From Lachnospiraceae bacterium (GTDB lineage: Bacteria > Bacillota > Clostridia > Lachnospirales > Lachnospiraceae), in the NCBI GenBank assembly GCA_902363665.1, contig CABJAW010000013.1:55385-119384 (forward strand): a DNA stretch of 64,000 nt, in the 5' to 3' direction. Position 1 is the stretch's first letter. Each line of letters begins with the position of its first letter. Below are positions 44,801 through 53,183 of the stretch, one piece after another. The position numbers were made by a program, and so were the translations under genes. A model generated the notes under the pieces. It was given only the letters and a program-made list of their open reading frames with translations, ran no database searches and was not told the origin of the DNA.

Positions 44801-46108
44801 TCCGCGATCCGCGTCCGCAAGGAGCGGCACGGCACCAATCGGAAGATCGTGCCTTCAAGCACTCCGCGTGTCATCTTCACAAAGGAAATGCGTAAAACCT
44901 ACACGGTCCTCTGCCCGCAGATGTCACCGATCCATTTTAAAATGCTGGAAGCTGCGTTCAACGCATCCGATTACAATCTTGTCGTTCTTCCGAATGACAA
45001 CAAAAAATCAGTTGATGTCGGGCTGAAATACGTCAACAATGATGCCTGCTATCCATCCCTGATGGTTGTCGGTCAAGTGATGGAAGCACTGCTCTCGGGA
45101 AATTATGACCTGAACCACACTGCAGTCCTGATGTCCCAGACAGGAGGCGGCTGCCGTGCATCAAACTACGTCGGATTTATCCGCCGCGCCCTCAAAAAGG
45201 CCGGCATGGAACAAATTCCGGTCATCTCAATCAACTTAAGCGGCCTCGAGAGCAATCCGGGCTTTTCCATCAGCTACTATCTCGTAAAGCGCGGCATGTT
45301 TGCTGTTGTCTTTGGCGATATCTTCATGCGCTGTCTCTACCGCATGCGCCCGTACGAAAAAGTACCGGGGTCTGCAAATGAGCTGCATCGCAAATGGGAG
45401 AAACGCTGCTGTGAGTTCGTTTCCGGCAAACCGTCCTATCGTGAATTCAAAAAGATATGCCGTGAAATCATCCACGATTTCGACACGCTTCCGATTACGG
45501 ACGAGAAAAAACCGAAAGTCGGTGTTGTCGGTGAGATCCTCGTCAAGTTTCTTCCTGCAGCCAACAATTATCTTGTCGATCTGCTGGAGTCTGAAGGCGC
45601 ACAGGCTGTCGTACCGGATCTGATGGACTTCCTGCTCTACTGCTTCTACAACCAGAACTTTAAGGCAGAGCATCTCGGCACAAAAAAAAGCTCCGCTGCG
45701 ATCGCAAACTTCGGCATCGCCTTTCTGGAAAAGCTGCGCGGCACCGCCGCAAAAGCACTTGCTGAAAGTGAACACTTTGATCCGCCGTGCCATATTGACG
45801 AACTTGCCAAAATGGCTTCCGATATCGTATCGTGCGGCAATCAGACCGGCGAGGGCTGGTTCCTGACCGGAGAGATGCTTGAGCTGATTCATTCCGGAGT
45901 CAATAATATCGTCTGCACACAGCCGTTTGCCTGCCTTCCAAACCATGTTGTCGGAAAGGGTGTCATCAAGGAGCTGCGCAGACAGTATCCATCGTCCAAC
46001 ATCGTGGCGATCGATTACGATCCGGGTGCCAGCGAGGTTAACCAGCTGAACCGAATCAAACTGATGCTTTCCACCGCTGTAAAGAATCTGAATAAGGAAG
46101 CGGAATAA
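41867..46108 (+). CDS. Large acyl-CoA dehydratase activase-like protein (two BcrAD/BadFG domains + DUF2229 + HgdB-like region)
   Basis: 1413-residue cytoplasmic protein. Two ASKHA ATPase domains in tandem: residues ~5-260 ([40 protein letters not shown]) and ~320-590 ([48 protein letters not shown]). Then [15 protein letters not shown] and a DUF2229 region ([12 protein letters not shown]), and a C-terminal HgdB-like part ([36 protein letters not shown]). Activases of 2-hydroxyacyl-CoA dehydratases use ATP and a 4Fe-4S cluster to inject an electron at low potential. This long version is found widely in Firmicutes without a linked dehydratase, and its substrate is unknown. It has a strong terminator. 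Confidence 0.9.
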   Translation: MAVTTLHTLGIDIGSTTVKVAVLSPTQELLFSDYRRHYANIQETLAALICEAREKLGDLQVSPVITGSGGLTLANHLEIPFVQEVIAVASSLEHLVPQTDVAIELGGEDAKIIYFENGNVEQRMNGICAGGTGSFIDQMASLLQTDASGLNEYAKNYQSLYSIAARCGVFAKSDIQPLINEGATKEDLSASIFQAVVNQTISGLACGKPIRGHVTFLGGPLHFLSELRTAFIRTLELDDEHAIVPQNSHLFAAIGSALNAKPNTVTTLADLEERLSHAIHLEFEVARMEPLFRSEEDYDLFVRRQNQYHVKTAPLGSYSGNCFLGIDAGSTTTKAALIGEDGSLLYSFYSNNNGSPLRTAIHAVQDIYSKLPSTARISYSCSTGYGEALIKAALMLDEGEVETVSHYYAASFFDPEVDCILDIGGQDMKCIKIKNGTVDSVQLNEACSSGCGSFIETFAKSLNYSVQDFAKAALFAKHPIDLGTRCTVFMNSKVKQAQKEGAEVSDISAGLAYSVIKNALYKVIKVSDATQLGRHIVVQGGTFYNDAVLRSFERIAGCEAIRPDIAGIMGAFGAALVARERYKEGMETTMLSIDRINALTFTTSMAKCKGCTNQCRLTINRFSGGRQFISGNRCERGIGKERNKDHVPNLFEFKNKLLFSYEPLSEDEAVRGTVGIPRVLNMYENYPFWFRFFTTLKYRVVLSPSSTRKIYELGIESIPSESECYPAKLAHGHIEWLIKKGIKYIFYPCIPYERTEFKDAGNHYNCPIVTSYAENIKNNVEELRTEHIRFENPFIAFTNLETVTSGLKKAFPDIPASELETAVKAGWEELAHTRQAMYDKGQETLKYLEKTGRHGIVLAGRPYHIDSEINHGIPELINSYGLAVLTEDSVSNLNPVERPLVVLDQWMYHSRLYAAANFVKTRDDLDLIQLNSFGCGLDAVTTDQVNDILSGSDKIYTCLKIDEVNNLGAARIRVRSLISAIRVRKERHGTNRKIVPSSTPRVIFTKEMRKTYTVLCPQMSPIHFKMLEAAFNASDYNLVVLPNDNKKSVDVGLKYVNNDACYPSLMVVGQVMEALLSGNYDLNHTAVLMSQTGGGCRASNYVGFIRRALKKAGMEQIPVISINLSGLESNPGFSISYYLVKRGMFAVVFGDIFMRCLYRMRPYEKVPGSANELHRKWEKRCCEFVSGKPSYREFKKICREIIHDFDTLPITDEKKPKVGVVGEILVKFLPAANNYLVDLLESEGAQAVVPDLMDFLLYCFYNQNFKAEHLGTKKSSAAIANFGIAFLEKLRGTAAKALAESEHFDPPCHIDELAKMASDIVSCGNQTGEGWFLTGEMLELIHSGVNNIVCTQPFACLPNHVVGKGVIKELRRQYPSSNIVAIDYDPGASEVNQLNRIKLMLSTAVKNLNKEAE

Positions 46109-46182
46109 AAACTCCAGATAACTCTGCGCTTTCTGCGCAGCGGACAAATATCTTGTATGTTTCTGTAAATTATGCTAAATTA

Positions 46183-46217
46183 AAGGGGAATGCTGCCTGG
46201 TAGCGTTCCCCTTTTTT
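46183..46217 (+). terminator. Terminator of the activase gene
   Basis: AAGGGGAATGCT, loop, AGCGTTCCCCTTTTTT: a 12-bp stem with one G-U, about 75 bp after the stop. A further small hairpin CTGCGC/GCGCAG lies at 46124-46141. Confidence 0.9.
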
Positions 46218-46237
46218 GAACAAAACGGATATTTCTG

Positions 46238-46293
46238 TTCAGATCCAGTTGTAAAGAAGACCTTTGATTTATCACATTTTTCCTGGCTCTGAA
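46238..46293. repeat. Dispersed palindromic element, family A (copy 2)
   Basis: TTCAGATCCAG (46238-46248) and CCTGGCTCTGAA (ending 46293) bracket an AT-rich core. Ends match the 21051-21117 element. Confidence 0.6.
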
Positions 46294-46319
46294 CGGAAAA
46301 CAAATAAAAATAGTAACTG

Positions 46320-46447
46320 TTCAGAGCCAACCTCCAAAATGCTACGCATTTCGTCGGTGTGGCGTATCCGCCAAATAAAATTTCAAAAACAGGCTTAAAA
46401 ATGCAAGCATTTTCCGCCTGTTTTATGAAATTTTGCTTGGCTCTGAA
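46320..46447. repeat. Dispersed palindromic element, family A (copy 3, enlarged)
   Basis: TTCAGAGCCAACCTCC (left) and GCTTGGCTCTGAA (right) enclose 128 bp including CAAAATGCTACGCATTT, shared with copy 1, plus an extra hairpin (AACAGGC...GCCTGTT). The element ends 28 bp before hisH and would sit in its leader. It accounts, with copy 2, for most of the 46218-46474 gap. Confidence 0.75.
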
Positions 46448-46474
46448 CAATTACTAAAAATAAGGAGTGACAGC

Positions 46475-47098
46475 ATGATTGCAATTATTGATTATGACGC
46501 CGGAAATCTGCGCAGTGTGGAAAAGGCCTTCCAGTATCTTGGCGCTTCTCCTATCATTACCCGCGATCCGGCACAGATCCTCTCAGCCGATAAAGTAATC
46601 CTTCCCGGTGTCGGTTCCTTTGGCGACGCAATGGCAAAGCTGCAGCAGTACCAGCTGACCGAAGTGATTCAGGATACCGTTAAAAAAGGCACACCGTTTC
46701 TCGGTATCTGCCTCGGTCTTCAGCTTCTTTTTGAATCCAGCGAGGAAACTCCCGGCGTAAAAGGACTTGGTATCTGCCACGGAAGCATTCTCCGCATCCC
46801 TGAGACGCCAGGTTTGAAAATTCCGCACATGGGCTGGAACTCTCTTTCCTGCACCTTAGAGCCACACGGCAACCCAAATGGACGGCTGTTCCGTGATATT
46901 CCGGAAGATTCCTATGTTTATTTTGTCCATTCTTATTATCTGAAAGCTGCCAGGCCCTCCATTGTCACTGCATCCACCGATTACTGCACCAGGATTCATG
47001 CCTCGATTGAGCAGGACAATGTATTTGCCTGCCAGTTCCACCCGGAAAAGAGCGGAAGCACCGGTCTTTCAATCCTGAAAAATTTTCTTTCTATTTAA
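46475..47098 (+). CDS. hisH: Imidazole glycerol phosphate synthase, glutaminase subunit
   Basis: Supplies ammonia to HisF in histidine synthesis. 207 residues, class-I amidotransferase with nucleophile [17 protein letters not shown], oxyanion [10 protein letters not shown], and His/Glu in [11 protein letters not shown] at 46475 after TAAGGAGTGACAGC. Confidence 0.97.
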   Translation: MIAIIDYDAGNLRSVEKAFQYLGASPIITRDPAQILSADKVILPGVGSFGDAMAKLQQYQLTEVIQDTVKKGTPFLGICLGLQLLFESSEETPGVKGLGICHGSILRIPETPGLKIPHMGWNSLSCTLEPHGNPNGRLFRDIPEDSYVYFVHSYYLKAARPSIVTASTDYCTRIHASIEQDNVFACQFHPEKSGSTGLSILKNFLSI

Positions 47099-47114
47099 AA
47101 AGGAGGCGCTCGGA

Positions 47115-47876
47115 ATGTTTACCAAACGAATCATACCCTGTCTCGATGTAAAAAACGGCCGTGTTGTAAAGGGCGTCAATTTCGTGGATCTGCGCGATGC
47201 CGGTGATCCGGTGGAAATCGCTGCAGCCTATGACCGTGCCGGAGCCGATGAACTTGTCTTTCTTGATATCACCGCCTCCTCCGACGCCAGAAATACCGTC
47301 GTTGACATGGTAAGGCGTGTAGCAGAAACCGTTTTTATTCCGTTTACCGTCGGTGGCGGAATCCGCACGGTGGAAGACTTTCGTCTTCTTCTCCGCGAAG
47401 GAGCCGATAAGATTTCCATCAACTCTTCTGCTATCCAGAATCCGGCCCTGATCAGTGACGCTGCCGACAAATTCGGCCGCCAGTGTGTTGTTGTCGCAAT
47501 TGATGCCAAACGACGCCCGGACGGTTCCGGCTGGAATATCTACAAAAACGGAGGACGGATCGATATGGGAATTGATGCCGTAGAGTGGGCCATGGAGGCC
47601 GACCGCCGCGGTGCCGGTGAAATTCTGCTTACAAGTATGGACTGTGATGGCACAAAAAACGGTTATGATCTCGAACTGACCCGCACCATCGCCGATCACG
47701 TCTCTGTTCCGGTCATTGCTTCCGGTGGTGCCGGCACAAAGGAACACTTTTATGAAGCACTGACAGATGCCCATGCGGACGCCGCTCTTGCCGCCTCTTT
47801 GTTCCATTACAAGGAGCTGGAAATTAATGAAGTAAAGCAGTACCTGCGTGACCGGAATGTGCCGGTACGGCTTTAA
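47115..47876 (+). CDS. hisF: Imidazole glycerol phosphate synthase, cyclase subunit
   Basis: TIM-barrel cyclase producing IGP and AICAR. 253 residues: [56 protein letters not shown]. 16 bp after hisH with SD AGGAGG. Unusually, no other his genes are linked; the neighbour is ung. Confidence 0.98.
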   Translation: MFTKRIIPCLDVKNGRVVKGVNFVDLRDAGDPVEIAAAYDRAGADELVFLDITASSDARNTVVDMVRRVAETVFIPFTVGGGIRTVEDFRLLLREGADKISINSSAIQNPALISDAADKFGRQCVVVAIDAKRRPDGSGWNIYKNGGRIDMGIDAVEWAMEADRRGAGEILLTSMDCDGTKNGYDLELTRTIADHVSVPVIASGGAGTKEHFYEALTDAHADAALAASLFHYKELEINEVKQYLRDRNVPVRL

Positions 47877-47915
47877 AATTATAGATGAAACAGATTCTTA
47901 GAAAGGATACGTATC

Positions 47916-48590
47916 ATGCCTCCAATTTCAAACGACTGGCTCGCTCCGTTAAAGCCGGAGTTTTCCAAGCCTTATTACGCAAAGCTGTATAAAACGATCA
48001 ACAAAGAATACCACACCCATGAGATCTATCCACCTGCCGATGATATCTTCAATGCATTCGCTTTTACCCCTCTTTCTAAAGTAAAGGCCGTCATCCTCGG
48101 GCAGGACCCCTACCATGAACCGGGACAGGCTCACGGCCTGTGTTTCTCTGTTCGGCCACAGGTACAGATTCCACCCTCTCTTGTCAATATTTATCAGGAA
48201 CTTCACGAAGACTGTGGCTGCTACATTCCAAACAATGGATGCCTCACCAAGTGGGCAGACCAGGGCGTACTGCTGCTCAACACCGTGCTCACCGTGCGTG
48301 CTCACCAGGCAAACTCCCACAAGGGAATTGGCTGGGAGGAATTCACCGATGCAGCGATCCGTATCTTAAATGATATCGACCGCCCACTTGTCTTTCTTCT
48401 CTGGGGGCGTCCTGCTCAGATGAAAAAGAGCATGCTCACCAATCCGAACCATCTGATTCTTGAATCTCCGCATCCAAGTCCCCTGTCTGCATACCGTGGC
48501 TTTTTCGGAAGCCGCCCGTTCAGCCGGACAAACAAATTTTTGAAAGCACACGGCATTGAACCGATCGACTGGCAGATTGAGAACATGTGA
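47916..48590 (+). CDS. ung: Uracil-DNA glycosylase
   Basis: Base-excision repair of uracil. 224 residues: water-activating [37 protein letters not shown], and the DNA-intercalation loop [21 protein letters not shown] at 47916 with AGAAAGGATACGTATC. May be cotranscribed with hisHF. Confidence 0.98.
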   Translation: MPPISNDWLAPLKPEFSKPYYAKLYKTINKEYHTHEIYPPADDIFNAFAFTPLSKVKAVILGQDPYHEPGQAHGLCFSVRPQVQIPPSLVNIYQELHEDCGCYIPNNGCLTKWADQGVLLLNTVLTVRAHQANSHKGIGWEEFTDAAIRILNDIDRPLVFLLWGRPAQMKKSMLTNPNHLILESPHPSPLSAYRGFFGSRPFSRTNKFLKAHGIEPIDWQIENM

Positions 48591-48613
48591 GTTTTCCCCC
48601 TTATGATATTTCA

Positions 48614-48731
48614 TGAACGCAGTCGCTTCGCGACCTGTCAGTGGGAGCTTTCAACTCCCACTGACATAAGCATTCCATCCACCGCTTAGTGCTCCGCGCA
48701 CTTGAAGCAGTGGAATGCTTATCTGCGTTCA
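48614..48731. repeat. MITE-like composite palindromic element, family B (copy 3, complete)
   Basis: Perfect 9-bp terminal inverted repeats TGAACGCAG (48614-48622) and CTGCGTTCA (48723-48731). Inside: TCGCTTCGCGA, a perfect 12-bp hairpin TGTCAGTGGGAG/CTCCCACTGACA (48636-48666), then the family core AGCATTCCA ... GCGCACTTGAAGCA ... TGGAATGCT, itself a hairpin. No open frame inside. The right end supplies the last codons and stop of the neighbouring sirtuin-like gene. Confidence 0.8.
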
Positions 48732-49498
48732 ATCAGCATATCCACCGGTGATTCTTTCACCGTGATCGCTTTGTCTGCCAGTTCCGCCTCAATCTGCGGG
48801 AATTTGCTGTGTACACGCACAAAGACCGCTTTCTTATTATAAAATGCCGTCCGTTCAAACGGCCAGCGGATCACCTGCGGATACTGGAACCCAACACCAA
48901 GTTCCAATACACACAGCTTTTTATTTAAGGTTGTCGCCAGCCATTTTTTATATGCTTCCCACTGTGGAAGATATCCGCTCTCCAGATAACCGTCTGTCTG
49001 GATAGTATGCGCTGCAAGCGGCTTTCCGCATTTTGGACAGACTGCGTATTTATTTAGAATCTTCTGTGCCTCCTGCGTATTTTCTCTCTTCGCAACCTCG
49101 TCCACATACCGTCCTTTCCCCTGTCCAGCTGTCTGATACTGCTCCATCACCTGTCTTGCAATCTCATCTGCATCCACAATATGCTCACTGCACTGAAGCT
49201 TTCCACAGCTTCCACACGGTGCAACCACCTGCTCACGTGCAAATCCTGCCCGGAAGATCAGATCATCCGTGTTTAATGTTACAACAAAATGCGGACGTTC
49301 CCCAATCAGTTCCCGCAGCTTCCGATACGCCTGCAGTGTCTCATCCTCTTCCGGAAGTTCTGCATAATATCGATTTTTATAAAATGGTTCCAGACAATCC
49401 GGACCTTCCCATGCCGGTGCCTGCGGAGTGAATTCTTCTCCTGTCCCAATCAAAATACACTCTGCTTCCTGTATGGCATCTTCTATTTTTTTATTCAT
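48719..49498 (-). CDS. Divergent Sir2-like protein with two CxxC pairs
   Basis: 259 residues, sirtuin-like by order of elements: ECILIGTGEEFTPQ (in place of the GAGxS motif), FVVTLNTDDLIFRAGF (in place of TQNID-x-L-x-x-RAG), PCGSCGKLQCSEH and CPKCGKPLAAHT (zinc-type Cys pairs) and LELGVGFQYPQVIRWPFE (GTSxxVxP region). The Asn-Thr-Asp is better preserved than in the 28005 protein, but the Ser and the IPDFR element are gone. ATG at 49498 follows AGAGGACAGAAGC. The last residues (E-R-R, stop) are encoded by a family B repeat end. Confidence 0.72.
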   Translation of the reverse strand: MNKKIEDAIQEAECILIGTGEEFTPQAPAWEGPDCLEPFYKNRYYAELPEEDETLQAYRKLRELIGERPHFVVTLNTDDLIFRAGFAREQVVAPCGSCGKLQCSEHIVDADEIARQVMEQYQTAGQGKGRYVDEVAKRENTQEAQKILNKYAVCPKCGKPLAAHTIQTDGYLESGYLPQWEAYKKWLATTLNKKLCVLELGVGFQYPQVIRWPFERTAFYNKKAVFVRVHSKFPQIEAELADKAITVKESPVDMLIERR

Positions 49499-49901
49499 GC
49501 TTCTGTCCTCTTTTCTTTTCCTTCTGCATTGCCGAATTTTGTCCTGTCTTACTTTCCTTATCTTTTCGTCATTTTTCATCACTGTGTTTATCCGTGGTAT
49601 TTTCTCCACAGTACATCAAAACATTCCTGCTTTGCTGGCATTTACAAAATTGTCCATTTCTTATTTTCATCTACTTTTGTCGTTCTGTCAACCGCAAACT
49701 TCTTTTCCTCTGCTATCCTGCTTTTCTATTTTTCTGTTATCTCCTTTTCCTCTTTTTCTCAAAATTTCAGGATTCCCTTTCTGCGTTTCCCCACTTATTT
49801 TCATTGCTGTTTTCTGCTATCTATGATAAACTGAATCTATCTTTTGTTTCAGGTCAAAACACACGCCTGGACAATTACCATATCGAAGAGGGGGCTTTTT
49901 T
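49499..49901. other. Gene-free, pyrimidine-rich divergent region
   Basis: On the plus strand positions ~49500-49830 are strongly C/T-biased with many TTTTC/CTTTT runs. This is the 5' side of two divergent genes. I see no clear promoter, RNA gene or ORF with an SD. A similar biased tract lies at 52940-53110. Confidence 0.5.
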
Positions 49902-51458
49902 ATGAACGATGAATTTTACGACGACGCGGAATATGAACGTGCGGCCCAGGCACGCAGAGAACGCCGCCGAAAAAGAAGACGTCAGGCGATGATCCGCCGC
50001 ACAATTTCCTTAATTGTACTCGCGATTGTTTTTATCGGTGCAGCTGTTTTTGCCGGCAGTTTGATTTTGAAAAAGCAAAATGGAATCACATCCAGTCCGG
50101 CACAGAAACCATCTTCTGTACTCCAGACCGAAAAAGAAACTGCAGCTCCTGCTCAGACAGAAGCGCAGCCAGGCCAGACCGAAGCACAGTCAGAAAAACA
50201 AACCGTGACGGCTTCCAATGAGGAGGATCTTCTCGCTGAGGCACAGCTTCTTGCTGCCGGATACGACTATGACGGCGCTATCGCACTGCTCCGGTCGATC
50301 CCTGATTATGAGTCCGATTCGACCGTAACTGCCGCTATTCAGGAGTATGAGACTACGAAATCATCCTGTGTTGCAGTCGATGTAACGACCATTCCACATA
50401 TTTTCTATCATTCGCTTGTCAATGACCCAAGTGCTGCTTTCAACGCATCCACACTCGGCCAGGCACAGGCCGATGGTATGAACGCCTGGATGACTACCGT
50501 AGACGAATTTGACAAGATCACCCAGCAGCTCTACGATAATGGATATGTTTACGTCAGCCTCCACGATCTTGTCACCGAGACAACTGATGCAGACGGAACG
50601 GTTCACTTTACACCGAACCAGAGCCTGATGCTCCCTCCTGGAAAAAAAGCGATCGTTCTTTCTGTCGATGACCTGAGCTATTATCATTCGTATGAACCGG
50701 CCAGCTTCCCGGACAAGCTTGTGATCGACGAAAACGGTGATGTAAAATGCCACTATGTAAAAACCGACGGCAGTGAAAATATCGGCGATTTCGACGTGGT
50801 TCCACGCCTGAATACGTTCCTGAAGGAGCACCCGGACGGAGCCTACAAGGGCGCACGAGGCACGATTGCCCTGACTGGCTATAATGGAGTCTTCGGATAC
50901 CGGACGGATACTGATTATAAGACAAAGGAAAACCTTCTGGATGATCAGCGCAAATGGCTTGATGAACATCCGGACTTTAACTGGGACGAAGATGTAGCTG
51001 AAGCAACGAAGATTGCCGATGCACTCAAAGAGGAAGGCTGGGATTTCGCAAGCCACACCTGGGGACACTTAAGCGTAACCGGAAAATCTGTAGACGCTCT
51101 GCGCACAGACAACGAAAAATGGGTCAACACCGTTCAGAATATCGTCGGTCCAACCGATACGATCATCTTCGCGCACGGCAATGATATCGGCTCCTGGGAA
51201 GGTTACACTTCCGACAACGAAATTTACAACTACTTCAAAAGCGTCGGTTACAACTTCTACTGCAATGTAGACAGTTCGCAGCCTTACTGGGTACAGATCA
51301 CCGATCAGTATGTCCGCCAGGGCCGTATCGACCTCGACGGTTACCTGCTCTATCAGGCAAGCACCGGTCAGACGAGCGTCCTCGACAATATGATCACGGC
51401 TTCTGAAATCTTTGACCAGAGTCGTCCGACTCCGGTTGTCGCAAATGGAGAATCCTGA
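49902..51458 (+). CDS. Polysaccharide deacetylase-like (NodB/CE4-type) membrane-anchored protein
   Basis: 518 residues. Very basic N-terminus (ARRERRRKRRRQAMIRR), one helix (TISLIVLAIVFIGAAVFAGS), a Gln/Thr-rich linker, a short helical TPR-like part, then a CE4-like domain: motif 1 AIVLSVDDLSYYH with an Asp pair, and motif 2 DFASHTWGHLS with H-x3-H, followed by IIFAHGNDIGSW. About 130 residues separate motifs 1 and 2, far more than in typical CE4 enzymes. Likely acts on cell-wall or exopolysaccharide outside the membrane; the substrate is unknown. ATG at 49902 follows GAAGAGGGGGC. Confidence 0.8.
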   Translation: MNDEFYDDAEYERAAQARRERRRKRRRQAMIRRTISLIVLAIVFIGAAVFAGSLILKKQNGITSSPAQKPSSVLQTEKETAAPAQTEAQPGQTEAQSEKQTVTASNEEDLLAEAQLLAAGYDYDGAIALLRSIPDYESDSTVTAAIQEYETTKSSCVAVDVTTIPHIFYHSLVNDPSAAFNASTLGQAQADGMNAWMTTVDEFDKITQQLYDNGYVYVSLHDLVTETTDADGTVHFTPNQSLMLPPGKKAIVLSVDDLSYYHSYEPASFPDKLVIDENGDVKCHYVKTDGSENIGDFDVVPRLNTFLKEHPDGAYKGARGTIALTGYNGVFGYRTDTDYKTKENLLDDQRKWLDEHPDFNWDEDVAEATKIADALKEEGWDFASHTWGHLSVTGKSVDALRTDNEKWVNTVQNIVGPTDTIIFAHGNDIGSWEGYTSDNEIYNYFKSVGYNFYCNVDSSQPYWVQITDQYVRQGRIDLDGYLLYQASTGQTSVLDNMITASEIFDQSRPTPVVANGES

Positions 51459-51502
51459 CTTTCCTTTGCTGCCTGAAAAATTTTTATCTTCTTTCACAAC
51501 GC

Positions 51503-51560
51503 AAAAATCCCCGTGGAATCTTGATGCAACTATTCCCATCCGGTTCCGCGGGGATTTTTT
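51503..51560. terminator. Bidirectional terminator
   Basis: AAAAATCCCCGTGGAA (from 51503) pairs with TTCCGCGGGGATTTTTT (to 51560). Serves the deacetylase gene and the convergent spoVAF-like gene. Confidence 0.9.
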
Positions 51561-51572
51561 CAATGTGATATT

Positions 51573-52928
51573 TCATTTCATACTCAGATTCAGATAATTT
51601 CGTCCCGACAGCGTCCGGTTCGTACACAGAAGAAGCAGCAAAATGACACAGCCCGCAAGAAATCCGCCCCAGTTAAACAATGCAGTCAGGATCAGAATAA
51701 GCATTCGCATAAATTTGACTGCATATCCAAGTTCAAAATTCGGCTGCGTATAATTTGCCACCGCTACAAATGCCATATACAGCATCACTTCCGGATTGAA
51801 CCACCCTGAATTAACCGAAAACTCGCCAAGCACCAGTCCTGCAAAAATACTAAGCGGTGTACTCAGCATATTCGGAGTGCTAAGCGCCGCCAGACGCAGG
51901 CCGTCGATCACCAGTTCGAGCAGCAGAAGCTGATAAACAAGCGGAATATTCACCGTATCTTTAACCGCCACAAATTCAAATGCCGGCGGAATCCATTGCG
52001 GATTCTGCATCAGCAAAAGAAAGACCGGCGTCAGAAAAACGGTAAGAATCAAAATCAGCACTCTGGAAAACTTCAGATAAAGTGAGGTCCATGCCGGAAA
52101 ATAATAATCGTTCGCTTCCTCGATCATATCAAAGACAGAGGTTGGCAGAATCATTGCTGACGGCGAGTTATCCACAAGAACCGCCACCTTTCCCTCCATC
52201 AGACAGGCCGCCGTTGTATCCGGACGTTCCGTAAATTTAAATTTGGGGAACGGATTGTACCATCGCGTTCCCATCAGTGCTTCCGCCAGACTCTGCTGAT
52301 TCATGCAGAGATCCTCCGTCTTTACCTCGCGGATCTTCTTTCGAACATTCATAAGCAGCTTTGCATCTACCCGCTGCTTCATATAACAAAGCACCACATC
52401 GCTGCGGGAAGAACTGCCAACCTCCAGCATTTCCATCACAAGCTGCGGATCGCGCAGTCTTCTTCGAATCAGTGCTGTATCAAATACGACCGTTTCTACA
52501 AAGCCATCTCGCGAACCGCGCAGGGACTTATCTTTTTCCGGCTCGTCCACTGACCTGGCCGGGTATGTTCTGCAGTCAATCATAATACAGGATTCATATC
52601 CATCGATAAACAGCGCCAGCACACCTGAAAGGATTCCCTTCACGATCTCCTCAAAATCTGTGACAATGTCAACCTCCACACACGGTATACATTTTTTTGC
52701 GAACGTTTCCGCATCCTCCGGCAGATCCTGCTCCTTTACCGCAAAAAATGCCGTCATGATCTTTACCATAGATTCATCTTTCAAAAGACCATCCACAAAA
52801 TAGAAAACACCTTCTTTTCCGCCTACCCAGATGGATCGTTCCACCAGATCAAAGCTCTCCTGAATTGGCAGGATCGTGTTCATGTACTCTTTAATCTCCG
52901 AAAGACTTGTATGAACCTTCTGAATCAT
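51573..52928 (-). CDS. Spore germination protein, GerA/SpoVAF family
   Basis: About 451 residues. N-terminal soluble domain (GGKEGVFYFVDGLLKDESM, MIDCRTYPARSVDEPEKD, FVETVVFDTALIRRRLRDP), VDNSPSAMILPTSVFDMIE, then five or so C-terminal helices (FSRVLILILTVFLTPVFLL, VYQLLLLELVIDGLRLAAL). GLxLAAxSTPxxLSTPLS and the absence of linked gerB/gerC genes fit SpoVAF rather than a nutrient receptor. SpoVAF modulates dipicolinate-channel function in Bacillus spores. The GTG at 52934 and ATG at 52928 are both close to AGGGGGG; the ATG is preferred. Confidence 0.88.
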   Translation of the reverse strand: MIQKVHTSLSEIKEYMNTILPIQESFDLVERSIWVGGKEGVFYFVDGLLKDESMVKIMTAFFAVKEQDLPEDAETFAKKCIPCVEVDIVTDFEEIVKGILSGVLALFIDGYESCIMIDCRTYPARSVDEPEKDKSLRGSRDGFVETVVFDTALIRRRLRDPQLVMEMLEVGSSSRSDVVLCYMKQRVDAKLLMNVRKKIREVKTEDLCMNQQSLAEALMGTRWYNPFPKFKFTERPDTTAACLMEGKVAVLVDNSPSAMILPTSVFDMIEEANDYYFPAWTSLYLKFSRVLILILTVFLTPVFLLLMQNPQWIPPAFEFVAVKDTVNIPLVYQLLLLELVIDGLRLAALSTPNMLSTPLSIFAGLVLGEFSVNSGWFNPEVMLYMAFVAVANYTQPNFELGYAVKFMRMLILILTALFNWGGFLAGCVILLLLLCTNRTLSGRNYLNLSMK

Positions 52929-53098
52929 CTCCACCCCCCTGACACTCGTTTCTTTTCTGATTTTCTGTCTTTTCTTTGACTTTTCTTTCTCTGCTTCAAG
53001 ACAGGAATACCTGATTCTTTTATCACAGGACTTCTCTTTCCAGTATCTCCGGTCTTTTCCTTTCTATACATGCTTTTCCCGCTGATTTTTCATTTTCC

Positions 53099-53127
53099 TT
53101 GCTTCTGTCTTTCTTATCCATTATAAT
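53099..53127 (+). promoter_or_regulatory. Promoter of the D,D-carboxypeptidase gene
   Basis: TTGCTT (53099-53104), 17-bp spacer, TATAAT (53122-53127), 56 bp upstream of the ATG. Confidence 0.65.
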
Positions 53128-53183
53128 GAAAGAACACTTGATTCACTTGAGTCAGCAATATTTTCAAGGAGGAACTGAGAAAA

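Noticed and set aside
45236..46147. Leftward 303-codon frame opposite the activase C-terminus
   Set aside because: Antisense frame with no start signals; the activase reading frame is conserved across it.
46175..46450. Small leftward protein upstream of hisH
   Set aside because: Entirely made of palindromic repeat sequence; no SD.
48636..48666. Perfect 12-bp hairpin as a Rho-independent terminator for ung
   Set aside because: No T run follows on either strand; it is an internal part of the family B element.
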